Positions 9,201-16,930 of a stretch of DNA of 64,000 nt are shown piece after piece. Origin of the DNA: Candidatus Uabimicrobium amorphum (GTDB taxonomy: Bacteria; Planctomycetota; Uabimicrobiia; Uabimicrobiales; Uabimicrobiaceae); contig NZ_AP019860.1 in assembly GCF_009002475.1 (NCBI RefSeq), positions 1,240,001-1,304,000 of the forward strand. The letters run 5' to 3'. Below the pieces are notes generated by a model. It was not told the DNA's origin. It searched no databases and saw nothing but the letters and a program-made list of their open reading frames with translations. The stretch's first letter is position 1, and each line of letters opens with the position of its first letter. The position numbers were made by a program, and so were the translations under genes.

Positions 9201-10873
9201 TACTCTTTTGTTTTACCGTCAAATATCATAAACTTGGCGTAATTGGGGACTATGATATCTAGAACCCCATCCTTATTGAGGTCGCGCGTCACTATATCTA
9301 ACTTATGAGGGGAAATTTCTAGTTTAAGTGGTATGTCCCATTTTTTGCGAAATTTAGGACAGCTATAACTGGTTATTTTTCCAATACTATCCGAAAATAA
9401 AAGTTGCTGAGAACCGTCGATATTGGCCAGTGTCATCCCGTTTACCTGGATATCGCGCTCCACATTTTTTTGCCACAAAATCATTGGTCGCAAATCACAA
9501 TCGATTGTCTTTTTACCTTTGGGAGTAATTTCAACGCTGACTGTCTGAGGAAAGTAATTGTTTTTGGAAAAAGTTACATCGTACTTGCCCGTTTGTAAGA
9601 GTTCTTTTTCTAAAGGAACAGGTCGTGTGGTGACTTTTTGTGTCTTTTTATGCTTGAACAGAGCTTTTACTTCCAGTTGTGAGGAATGAATAGATATGAC
9701 ACCTGTGGGTTTTTGTGATGTCGGTAAAAAGTTAATCGCAAGCGTTGTCGTGAGCGTTGTAAAAATTATGACCGCTAACAATTTACTGTGACGTTTACAT
9801 TTTCGTAGTAGTTTCCTTTGCCAGGAGATTGCACGTGCTTCAACGACTTCTCCTAAAGTAAAACGTCGGAGGTCATTTGCAAAGGCTTTTGCACTTTGAT
9901 AGCGTTGTGCTTTTTGTTTTTCCAATGCCTTCAAACAAATACTTTCCAAGTCACGCGCAATGATTTTTTTGCGTTTAGAAGGTGGAATCGGATCGCGGTG
10001 AATGATATCGTGGAGTAGGTTTAAGTGCGATCCACCACTGAACATAGTGTGCCCTGTTAAAAGTTCGTAGAGGATTGCTCCTAGTGCATAGACATCGCTG
10101 CGCTCGTCTACTTCGCTATTGCGTCCTGAGGCTTGTTCTGGAGCCATATATTGCAATGTACCGACTAACATGCCTGTTTGTGATAATTTTTTTGCGTTGG
10201 CAATTTTCGCAATACCAAAATCCATTACAATAGGTGACCCATCGTTCATCATGATGTTCTCTGGTTTTAAATCGCGATGTACAACACCCTGTTTGTGGGC
10301 ATAGTGGATAGCATCAGCAACTTGCAACATTAACATCGCAATGCGGTGATTGGACAAGCCTTCTTTTTTGGCCAAGTTTTTTAGAGACTTTCCTTTGATG
10401 AGTTCCATGGTGAAATAGGGCTGATTGTTTTCGATTCCAATGTCATACAAAGTAATAATATTGGGATGCTTTAAATTCGCCGTGGCTCTAGCTTCGCGCA
10501 TAAACCGTTCCGTCGCTCTTTTCTCCGATCCCGCGATGAGCATTTTTAGTGCGACCATTCGTTGGAGGTGCGGGTCATATGCCTTGAAAACTTTTCCCAT
10601 GCCTCCTTGACCAAGTTCTTGGTGTACGTTGTAGCGACCAAACTTCGTTTGCTCATCTTCCGAGAAAAAATCTTCCATGTCGCACTCTTCTAAAATGACT
10701 TTGGCATCGGCAGAAGACAAGAAACCTAAATGTACCAAGCACGAATGTATGGGAACAATTTTCCCTTGTTGTTGTTGCTGTTGTTGAAGGTGCGCGGCTT
10801 GACGAATTTTCACGTCGTCAATAAAGTTTTGCGAAAGAGCTTTTTCCAAAAAACGCTTGTCCTGCAAATTCAT
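6221..10873 (-). CDS. Transmembrane Ser/Thr protein kinase with PEGA-like and FG-GAP/PQQ-like propeller sensor region
   Basis: A 1550-residue protein. Residues 1-75 form an N-terminal domain with a run of seven Gln (30-36). The kinase domain is at ~80-340 with GQGGMGKVF, Lys110 in VALK, VHRDLKPEN (Asp201), MDFGIAK and MAPEQ. A membrane helix lies near 375-395 (LLAVIIFTTLTTTLAINFL). A PEGA-like beta segment follows to ~465 (GKYDVTF..NYFPQTVSVEI), then some 700 residues of FG-GAP/PQQ-like blades with repeated calcium-loop-type sequences such as DLNKDGVLDIIV, DVNDDGYEDVVL and DVNRDGCKEILF. The C-terminal ~350 residues are helical and end in TPR-like repeats. The expected arrangement is a cytoplasmic kinase with an extracytoplasmic propeller, a sensor for an unknown ligand. 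A strong ribosome site (AGGGGA) precedes the ATG. It lies 56 bp downstream of another kinase gene, probably co-transcribed. Confidence 0.93.
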   Translation of the reverse strand: MNLQDKRFLEKALSQNFIDDVKIRQAAHLQQQQQQQGKIVPIHSCLVHLGFLSSADAKVILEECDMEDFFSEDEQTKFGRYNVHQELGQGGMGKVFKAYDPHLQRMVALKMLIAGSEKRATERFMREARATANLKHPNIITLYDIGIENNQPYFTMELIKGKSLKNLAKKEGLSNHRIAMLMLQVADAIHYAHKQGVVHRDLKPENIMMNDGSPIVMDFGIAKIANAKKLSQTGMLVGTLQYMAPEQASGRNSEVDERSDVYALGAILYELLTGHTMFSGGSHLNLLHDIIHRDPIPPSKRKKIIARDLESICLKALEKQKAQRYQSAKAFANDLRRFTLGEVVEARAISWQRKLLRKCKRHSKLLAVIIFTTLTTTLAINFLPTSQKPTGVISIHSSQLEVKALFKHKKTQKVTTRPVPLEKELLQTGKYDVTFSKNNYFPQTVSVEITPKGKKTIDCDLRPMILWQKNVERDIQVNGMTLANIDGSQQLLFSDSIGKITSYSCPKFRKKWDIPLKLEISPHKLDIVTRDLNKDGVLDIIVPNYAKFMIFDGKTKEYMLHWYPFWGRNFTIIDVNDDGYEDVVLFAYSGIHVFLSQQGTFHAQRKYSIAVGATNILIKSPQLNSSTLLCVSGKKIIRVDLKNKKSDIIYQAKNRIADIKVVKIKKRQSIVVYDSQTIFTIDSETFRFQDLIHTFDQDFPRSAMNITDIDKDSQHEILIHTDKFYCIDLQNKKVKWAYDSQNEFTARNMPVFVVDFDQDHHNELITWSRKQTAGLRSTTTIYITNDQGKLLQKTNINNDITSMVFVDTNNNNKLEAIFLANDVISCLEYLPPTKKPQVDIIARNMPAIRVPLAYDLLGDATKELLIIDRLAYVHCVNAVNRQSLWKHKMDKRISGVLAAQFIKNSKPQVFIVGIDHIALLSNKGQVIWQKEGSFNVPNPPIAVDVNRDGCKEILFVNRNPAVLHCIDSQSGKTIWQSKQYQDTFHGQMKVEDVDDDGQKEIFLIGIQNTLYCFNGSNGNVKWQKPTPSIAEGGQITTYKMKNGKVYLFVGQEEGFISCFDANTGEKYWHKNILSTNTRTVATHNIQGRECIVFSTINDELFCLDANNGEIIWQNRIKHGHYFANVQQPRGYAEIIDLNADLDNDGVNDFITTCSTFSFYIFSGKDGKWMGQSSEFTTSLKRLPRIYDVDSDQKYDMLLTDRDFRLICIYDIQQYLANFLRAPQYFTTASQNAQAWYLKYFDNLVKHRRYVLLKKELSSLDSRWANLQTDLAFYNAIVMVSQQKPGENLEFANHIESFELDVLQMIAYANAQSWQNSSSLTQKLLQKSIMRFDATFLKYRHLLHKNSIPQYQSHMLQAAKPHLNTLQNIYEYEKQSLYQNIPLKQLLEVTLRYADKNSAFHRKVADHFIRNIFEELTHFDKSFYTKHRVREILDYAIANLPNAYQFREQRAMMYLEYMHYQKAAQDLSIALKAQPQKVRLRLYLAIAYMGLFKQGKMDKKQVVAELSKISFASLTPQEKFLWKIIHNILKGENIPSSVYQNVIFKRLLILL

Positions 10874-10929
10874 AATAAATCCCCTATTTGACTTAACTAT
10901 TTTACTACCAAAACCAACGATAACGAAAC

Positions 10930-13900
10930 CTATCTTTTTAGATTTTTAACCCAGTCTTGATGGAGAACAGCGCGTAGTTCGGGGTATTGCATGATCATTG
11001 TTTTTGTCAGCAAGCGGTGGTCGCGTAGTGAAACGTTATAAATACGCCGATAAATACTATCGTAATACTGCAGATACTTTACGGCACTTTTGACATCGTT
11101 TTCCGCAGCGAAGATGCGTGCTATTTCTACATTGGCGATGATTGTGTCCAAATAAGCAATCATATGATATGTTTCTTTGTTATTGACAAGGCACTTGTAA
11201 AAAAAGTGTTTGGCTTTTTTGCCCTCGCGCAAATTCCAATAGATTTTTCCCATGCGGAGATTGATTGCGTTGTCAAGGTCGCGTTTTTCTAGTTCCTGCA
11301 ATTTTTGTTTTGCCAATGTTGGTTTGTGCGTATCCACATATATTTCGATAAGTTCGAGAAGGTAAAGAGAATTTTGCGGAGTTTGTTGTATGGCCTGTTG
11401 TAGATCTTGTTCCGCCAAAACAAGCTTGTTCTGTAAACGATAGAGAATTGCTCGTTCATAAAGATATTTGCTTTGCGGCGAGAGCTTGATGGCATTGGAT
11501 AAAAAACGTAAGTATTTTTCTCTATCTGTAGGCAATGCTTGACGTAAATAGGATAGATACGTTCTGTAGCGTGTATCAGGTAGTACGCGATCAAGAGCTT
11601 GGTATATGGGATATTTTTTTAATATATCCAAGTAAATTAAATTATAAAAACCTTGGGCGGCACCTTTACGCAAAGGTTCACTACTGTTTAAACACTTGTG
11701 CATGATTTTTTTGCGCTGAGCACGTGTGGAAAGTGTCAAATAGGCGGCAACTGCATTTTCTTTGACCTTGTCGTTGGTGGACTTTATGTATTTTTTTGCC
11801 ATATTACGTCGTTCACTTATCGATGATTGCGGTTTTTGGATAAGAGACAACATTTGGTTTTGATAACCTCCGACACTGTTGAGGATCAGGTGCGCTCTTA
11901 CATTGTCGGTTTCTTGATCAATTAAATACAGTGGACTGTTGTTGAAAACAAATGAATTGCAGTAGTAGATAAAAATGCGTAGCGATTCTTGGGGGTCTTT
12001 AGACATAACCTCTATTTGTTTTTTTGCTGCCGCCATATCTTTGGGAAGTTGGCGAAAGGCCGTTGCTGGATTTCGCGTCAATTTGAGCAAGCGCGTATAA
12101 CCGGTGAAAACCACAACTGTGGCGCGAACAAAAAATGAATTTTGAGTGTCGTGAAGTAACTCCTGTAGGAATGGGTGATCAGAGTTGCCGATCGCTAAAG
12201 CGTAAATCGCTGGTAATTTTAGGCGTAGGTTATCCGTGCGTCTTATAAGTTGTATTAGGGGATCGGCCACTAAGTTCATATTAAATCTATACGAGAAAAA
12301 CAATACGGTGGAGACAACATCGTCGTGTGTATCGTTTAAAGCACGAATGTATAAGTATTTATCTCGCTCAAACTCATTGAAGGAAGTGGTGTGCCAAAAA
12401 TAATGATGCGCGCAACTGCGGAATTCTGGAATTTTATGCGCCATAAATTTTTGAAGTATATTCCTCACCTGCTGACGCAGATTTGAACGCTGTGCTGTAT
12501 CGATGATATATGCAATGCGCGACAGGTTTGCCGCCGCATATATTTGTATGGCCGGATCACTATGTGTAAGCCACTTTTGTAAGTAGTGCGTGTGGATACG
12601 GTATGACGTATCTCGTGGATCTAATTTATTGGCTAGAGGGTAGTTCATCGCATGACAAATACGCGCGGTGAGAAATTTACTGTTTATTTGGTCTATTATC
12701 TCGGGTACAGCAATAGGAATAAAGTGTCCACAGTCGCGTAGTACACAACGTGCAATGATGGCCAACTGCGGATCTGTGTGTTGCGCAAGTTTTTCCAAAG
12801 AAGAGAATTTTCCAAGATGAGCAAGGGCATTTGCGGCGGCGTAGCGTAGATGTAGTATTTGTGTACCGTCGTGTAAGAGTTCGGCAATGAGCGTTTGTTT
12901 CTTTTGCAAAGCGATGAGAGCGCTTGCGTTTTGATTCAAGTAAAAGTCGATGATGTAATAGGATACAATGCGTTTTTGTTCTTGAATTTTCTTTTCCCGT
13001 AGTATGTTAAAAACTTTTTGCAGTTGTTCATTTTGGGAATTTTTATCTATGGCATCTTGTAGTATAATTTCGCATTGTGGGTGATAGCGTAGGCTGAGAA
13101 GTCCACTGAGTGCCTGACTGTAAATTTGCGGACGTGTGCTTGTCTGCAAAATCTTAATGAATACCTGCGGATCACCATTATTGCGCTGTTGTGCCGTGCG
13201 CCACTGTACATAATCCTGGGAGTAGTTCGCCAAAAGCTTTTTAAAATCACCGCGAAATACATCGGGACGTTCGGTTCGCGCAAGTTGCCCTACATAGTAA
13301 GAGATCGTCCAGAAGTAATCGTTTTCGATTTCCGGTTGCTTCACCGCAAAATCCATAAAATTACCGATGGCATTTACATTAAGAGCATTGAGTTTTAGCG
13401 CTTTGATGAAAGAGGTTTTTGCTGCGACGAACAAGTTGAGTTTTTGTTGTATTTTACCACGTACAATGTAATATTCATCGTGTCCCGGAGCTAAATCTAT
13501 GGCTTGTTGTATCTTGGTCAGAGCCTCAGAGTATTTTTCTTCATGTAATAATATTTGCGCCTGATAATGGAGTAGTTGCGGGTCATCTTCGATATATGGG
13601 GATGCCTTAGTAAAAAATTGCTTAGCTCTTTGATAATCGTCGAGATGAAATGAACAAATTCCTTGATAAAAAAGTACAATGGGGATATTGGCAACTTGAG
13701 GTTTACGTTGAAAACAGTCGAGGGCTTTGCGATATGACTTATTTTTTAGATAGATAGAGCCTTTATACAGTAGTGCTTCGTTGGCGATTTCGTCGTTTGC
13801 TTTGTGAATAACTTCATCCAACAACAACAGCGCTTGTGCGTTTCTGTTCTGACCAGCAAGCAATTGCGACATCGTGAATTTCGTAGACGATGAACGCTCC

Positions 13901-15072
13901 TGTAGACTTTCGTATAATTTCCTTGCGAGTTCGTATTGTTGAGTTTTTGCGTAGCATAAGAACAGTTTTTCATTGATGTCATCGCCCGTTTTTTTCGAGA
14001 CTTTTTGATACTCGTGTAGCAATTTAATGGCTTTTAGGTAATCTTGTTGTGCGATGTTTTCACTGGCCTCTATGTATATTTTTTGTGATTTCGATACGGA
14101 TGTTTCGAGGTTTTGCAACTCAACAGGGTTTTTATCACGCAGAAGATTCCATATTACAGTCATCATTACAATTACACTAAAACAAGCGACTACCGCAAGT
14201 ATTGCGACATTATTTTGTGGTTTTCTTACTTTTGTCGCGACAGGACGATTGCGTAAAGAACGCCCTAAGTCATCGGCAAATGCGTTTGCTGAAGGGTAAC
14301 GGTGTGCTTTGTCTTTGCTAAGAGCAACTAAGCAAACGTTTTCCAAACTCTGGGGAATTTTTTTGTTAATTTGTCGCGGTGGAACAGGGTCTTCTCTAAG
14401 TATTTTTTGCACTAAGCTAATGAATGACTGCGCATGAAAGGCGAATTGTCCAGTAAGTAGTCTATATAATATCGCTCCGAGAGCGAAAATATCGCTGCGT
14501 TCATCTACTTCTTTGTGTAGTCCCTCGGCTTGCTCTGGTGACATGTAAAAAGGAGTTCCAAGAGTGTCACCGGTTTTGGTAAGGTCATATCCACCACTGT
14601 CAATTTTGGCAAGACCAAAATCCATGATGTGTGGATTTCCACTGTTATCCACGAGAATATTGTCGGGTTTTAAATCGCGATGAATAACCCCCTGACTATG
14701 TGCATAATGAATACCCTTGGCGATCTTGCGCATGAGCCCGGCAATCTTGTTTGGAATGAGTTTTCGTTCTGCGACGTACTCGTCCAAAGGAGAGCCTTCG
14801 ATATAGTCCATCGTAAAGTAATGCACCCCATTTTCTTCCCCAATTGTATGTATTTGCACAATAGAAGGGTGGTGTAACTTGGAAACGGCGGTTGCTTCGC
14901 GATAGAATCGCGATACCGCTGATTCGTTCATTTGGTTGGGGAGTATGGTTTTAAGAGCAACAACTCTTTTTAGATTTGGGTCCCAGGCTTTGTATACCTT
15001 CCCCATACCGCCTTGTCCTAAAATGGACATAATTTGATAGTTTCCTATCACTTTGTGTTGCGACGTGCTCAT
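10930..15072 (-). CDS. Transmembrane Ser/Thr protein kinase with TPR and HEAT repeats
   Basis: A 1380-residue protein. The kinase domain starts almost at once (residues ~12-275): GQGGMGKVYKAWDP, Lys41 in VALK, IHRDLKPDN (Asp133), MDFGLAK and MSPEQAEG. A membrane helix follows near 288-310 (VAILAVVACFSVIVMMTVIW). The extracytoplasmic part has TPRs (~330-560, for example LLHYQAQILLHEEKYSEAL), then ~600 residues of HEAT-like helical repeats containing degenerate Asp/Arg-capped helices, and a second TPR block near the C-terminus (LYERAILYRLQNKLVLAEQDLQQAI). The kinase from 47922 has the same TPR-HEAT-TPR plan and similar C-terminal wording (AAQGFYNLIY here, VARGFYSAFY there), so the two are paralogues. 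The start lies 9 bp after the DUF58 stop, and its ribosome site AGGGA overlaps that region, so the two genes are translationally close. Confidence 0.93.
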   Translation of the reverse strand: MSTSQHKVIGNYQIMSILGQGGMGKVYKAWDPNLKRVVALKTILPNQMNESAVSRFYREATAVSKLHHPSIVQIHTIGEENGVHYFTMDYIEGSPLDEYVAERKLIPNKIAGLMRKIAKGIHYAHSQGVIHRDLKPDNILVDNSGNPHIMDFGLAKIDSGGYDLTKTGDTLGTPFYMSPEQAEGLHKEVDERSDIFALGAILYRLLTGQFAFHAQSFISLVQKILREDPVPPRQINKKIPQSLENVCLVALSKDKAHRYPSANAFADDLGRSLRNRPVATKVRKPQNNVAILAVVACFSVIVMMTVIWNLLRDKNPVELQNLETSVSKSQKIYIEASENIAQQDYLKAIKLLHEYQKVSKKTGDDINEKLFLCYAKTQQYELARKLYESLQERSSSTKFTMSQLLAGQNRNAQALLLLDEVIHKANDEIANEALLYKGSIYLKNKSYRKALDCFQRKPQVANIPIVLFYQGICSFHLDDYQRAKQFFTKASPYIEDDPQLLHYQAQILLHEEKYSEALTKIQQAIDLAPGHDEYYIVRGKIQQKLNLFVAAKTSFIKALKLNALNVNAIGNFMDFAVKQPEIENDYFWTISYYVGQLARTERPDVFRGDFKKLLANYSQDYVQWRTAQQRNNGDPQVFIKILQTSTRPQIYSQALSGLLSLRYHPQCEIILQDAIDKNSQNEQLQKVFNILREKKIQEQKRIVSYYIIDFYLNQNASALIALQKKQTLIAELLHDGTQILHLRYAAANALAHLGKFSSLEKLAQHTDPQLAIIARCVLRDCGHFIPIAVPEIIDQINSKFLTARICHAMNYPLANKLDPRDTSYRIHTHYLQKWLTHSDPAIQIYAAANLSRIAYIIDTAQRSNLRQQVRNILQKFMAHKIPEFRSCAHHYFWHTTSFNEFERDKYLYIRALNDTHDDVVSTVLFFSYRFNMNLVADPLIQLIRRTDNLRLKLPAIYALAIGNSDHPFLQELLHDTQNSFFVRATVVVFTGYTRLLKLTRNPATAFRQLPKDMAAAKKQIEVMSKDPQESLRIFIYYCNSFVFNNSPLYLIDQETDNVRAHLILNSVGGYQNQMLSLIQKPQSSISERRNMAKKYIKSTNDKVKENAVAAYLTLSTRAQRKKIMHKCLNSSEPLRKGAAQGFYNLIYLDILKKYPIYQALDRVLPDTRYRTYLSYLRQALPTDREKYLRFLSNAIKLSPQSKYLYERAILYRLQNKLVLAEQDLQQAIQQTPQNSLYLLELIEIYVDTHKPTLAKQKLQELEKRDLDNAINLRMGKIYWNLREGKKAKHFFYKCLVNNKETYHMIAYLDTIIANVEIARIFAAENDVKSAVKYLQYYDSIYRRIYNVSLRDHRLLTKTMIMQYPELRAVLHQDWVKNLKR

Positions 15073-15081
15073 GACGAATCC

Positions 15082-15972
15082 CTAGCGAATTTGTAAAAGA
15101 TTTGCGTGGCGTAAGCTACTTGCAATCGATGAGATAACATCGTGGTTGTTGAGAGCGAAGTAGTATGGAATACGATATTGGCTGGCAAAAGATTGCCAGT
15201 ATTCGCGAAATTTTCGCGTTTGTTGTGTGTATTGCTGCCGGGTGTCGGCATTGATACGCACAATCATTTTTTCATTACTTTCGATATCGCGCAATGTAAA
15301 ACTACCACTGAGTGAAGTCATTATATCTTCTACGGCGCAAAGGTGCAAAAGTAGAGTTCTGTTATTTGCCGCAAGTTGTCGGATGGCTGCGAAAGAATTT
15401 GGTGCATGGAAAAAGTCGCTAATGAGAACATACATTTGCGAGCGTTTCCGTGGAATCTTTTGTATTACGTTACCTAATGATTGTGCCCCTTGTGGATGGT
15501 GTTGTGACAGAAACGTAAAAATATCTTTTATGTATTTACTATGGCGATACAGTTTACTATACAAAATAGAGTCATTTTGCATAATGCCGATTTGAATAGA
15601 GCACCCATTATACAAAAACAGATACGCGATCCCCGCGGCAAATTTTTTGGCCATGTCTATTTTACGTGGATTTCCCTGTATCATGGATGCGGATAAATCG
15701 ACAAATATTTTAATGGCAAAATGTTTATTTTGTCGGTATTGTTTTATATAAAACTGTTCCGTACGCGCATATATGTTCCAGTCGATGTGTTTAAAGTCAT
15801 CTCCTGGATTATATGGCAAATGAAAGTTGAATTCGTCGCCAACACCACGCGATTTTGTGGAAACACCACCGTGGGCGTTACTTCCCAGATTTTTTTTGAT
15901 AAGAAGTCGCAATTGGGCGAGCTGTTGTATAAAGGATGTACTAAATATTTGCGCGTTATATTGATTTTCCAT
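15082..15972 (-). CDS. DUF58 domain protein (VWA-like)
   Basis: The start is placed at the ATG at 15972 (MENQYNAQIF); an upstream start at 16023 would overlap the divergent peptidase gene. The 296-residue protein has the DUF58 signature YNPGDDFKHIDWNIYARTEQ, followed by a VWA-like core with a DLSASM metal-site motif and a VLISDFF strand. DUF58 proteins normally accompany MoxR AAA+ ATPases in the assembly or activation of enzyme complexes and the envelope. Here there is no adjacent MoxR; instead the gene heads a run of three kinase genes. A second DUF58 with a MoxR partner lies at 29444, so this copy may borrow that ATPase or have become part of a kinase pathway (inference). Its 5' neighbour is divergent with 17 bp between start codons, which leaves little room for separate promoters. 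Confidence 0.9.
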   Translation of the reverse strand: MENQYNAQIFSTSFIQQLAQLRLLIKKNLGSNAHGGVSTKSRGVGDEFNFHLPYNPGDDFKHIDWNIYARTEQFYIKQYRQNKHFAIKIFVDLSASMIQGNPRKIDMAKKFAAGIAYLFLYNGCSIQIGIMQNDSILYSKLYRHSKYIKDIFTFLSQHHPQGAQSLGNVIQKIPRKRSQMYVLISDFFHAPNSFAAIRQLAANNRTLLLHLCAVEDIMTSLSGSFTLRDIESNEKMIVRINADTRQQYTQQTRKFREYWQSFASQYRIPYYFALNNHDVISSIASSLRHANLLQIR

Positions 15973-15989
15973 AACTAAACGAGTGAAAA

Positions 15990-16844
15990 ATGAATGTTTT
16001 TGATATAATAAAAAAATGTGCACAGGTTCCCAGTTTTAGTTCATACGAAGAACGAATACATTCTGTGATTTATGAAATCCTTGCACCCGCCCATGTAGAA
16101 ATTACTCAGGTAGCGGACAATAATTTACTGGTGTGTGTGCCTGGAAAAAAAGACGCACCGGCGGTTGCTCTGACGGCCCACTTAGACAAAATCAATCACT
16201 GGGGAGAAGAGTTTCCGCAAAGTTTGCCATGTGAAATATCTTCGCAAAAAATTGTTGGTCAAATGGACGATGCAGCGGGTGTAGGAATATGTCTGTTTAT
16301 GGCTTTAGAAAGCGCAAAATATTCTTTCCCCCCACTGCTTATTTTACTTTCCGAAATGGAAGAAAGTACAGGATTAAAAAAACATCCACATTTGTTAAAA
16401 AGCAATGATCTATACCCAGGAATGGGGGCCGTTCGCTTGGCAGAATATCTTCTACAAGAAAATATGCTGCCTTCCTGTGCAATCACTATCGATACGACTC
16501 CCGAATTTCGCGAACAACCAGGTATTGCATTTTATGACAACTTTTGGCATCTTCAGCACCAATTTACTCCTTCCGAAGTGTTGAGTGCAAAGATTGAGAA
16601 AATAAAACATTTCTTTTTACAAAAAGATCCTGAAATTATTGTCAGCAATGCCAATAATGACTATATTGAATACGGCTTAACTCTAAACAAAAACGGTGAT
16701 GACATTCCCAGCGTGGCACTAGAACCAGCCATACATCCTTATCACCAAGCTCCTGAAGGAGTACACTGCGGTGATATCGAAAAAATGGTGCATTTGCTGC
16801 GTGATTTTTTACAAGACTTTACTTGGGATGACGCGCTAAGTTAA
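15990..16844 (+). CDS. M42/M20-like zinc aminopeptidase or deacylase
   Basis: A 284-residue cytoplasmic protein with no signal peptide. The dinuclear-zinc peptidase ligands appear in order: AHLDK (His, Asp), GQMDDAAGVG (bridging Asp), SEMEEST (catalytic Glu pair), ITIDTTPE (Asp) and EPAIHPYHQAPEGVH (His). The order fits the M42/M20/M28 superfamily, where two zinc ions activate water for amide hydrolysis. The length is short for M42 (~340-360) and the lid or dimerisation domain seems reduced. Substrate cannot be assigned. It is divergent from the DUF58 gene and convergent with the TPR lipoprotein gene, so it appears monocistronic. Confidence 0.8.
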   Translation: MNVFDIIKKCAQVPSFSSYEERIHSVIYEILAPAHVEITQVADNNLLVCVPGKKDAPAVALTAHLDKINHWGEEFPQSLPCEISSQKIVGQMDDAAGVGICLFMALESAKYSFPPLLILLSEMEESTGLKKHPHLLKSNDLYPGMGAVRLAEYLLQENMLPSCAITIDTTPEFREQPGIAFYDNFWHLQHQFTPSEVLSAKIEKIKHFFLQKDPEIIVSNANNDYIEYGLTLNKNGDDIPSVALEPAIHPYHQAPEGVHCGDIEKMVHLLRDFLQDFTWDDALS

Positions 16845-16930
16845 ACTCTCTATGTTCTCTAGCCGTTTCCGAGCCCGAGCCCGTTTCCGAGAATTTCTTG
16901 GCGGGTCCGGGTATGGGCAACGATTCACTT
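16845..16930. repeat. GC-rich intergenic patch with 11-bp direct repeats
   Basis: Between two convergent genes, 16863-16919 is strikingly GC-rich for this window. It contains CCGTTTCCGAG at 16863-16873 and again at 16881-16891, separated by GCCCGAG-type units, followed by GGCGGGTCCGGG. No clear stem followed by a T-tract is visible. It could be an interspersed repeat copy or an inserted fragment. Confidence 0.5.

Noticed and set aside
10770..10795. Run of CAA/CAG codons (seven Gln) as an expandable regulatory repeat
   Set aside because: Short and mixed in codon use, likely a simple linker; no evidence of phase variation.
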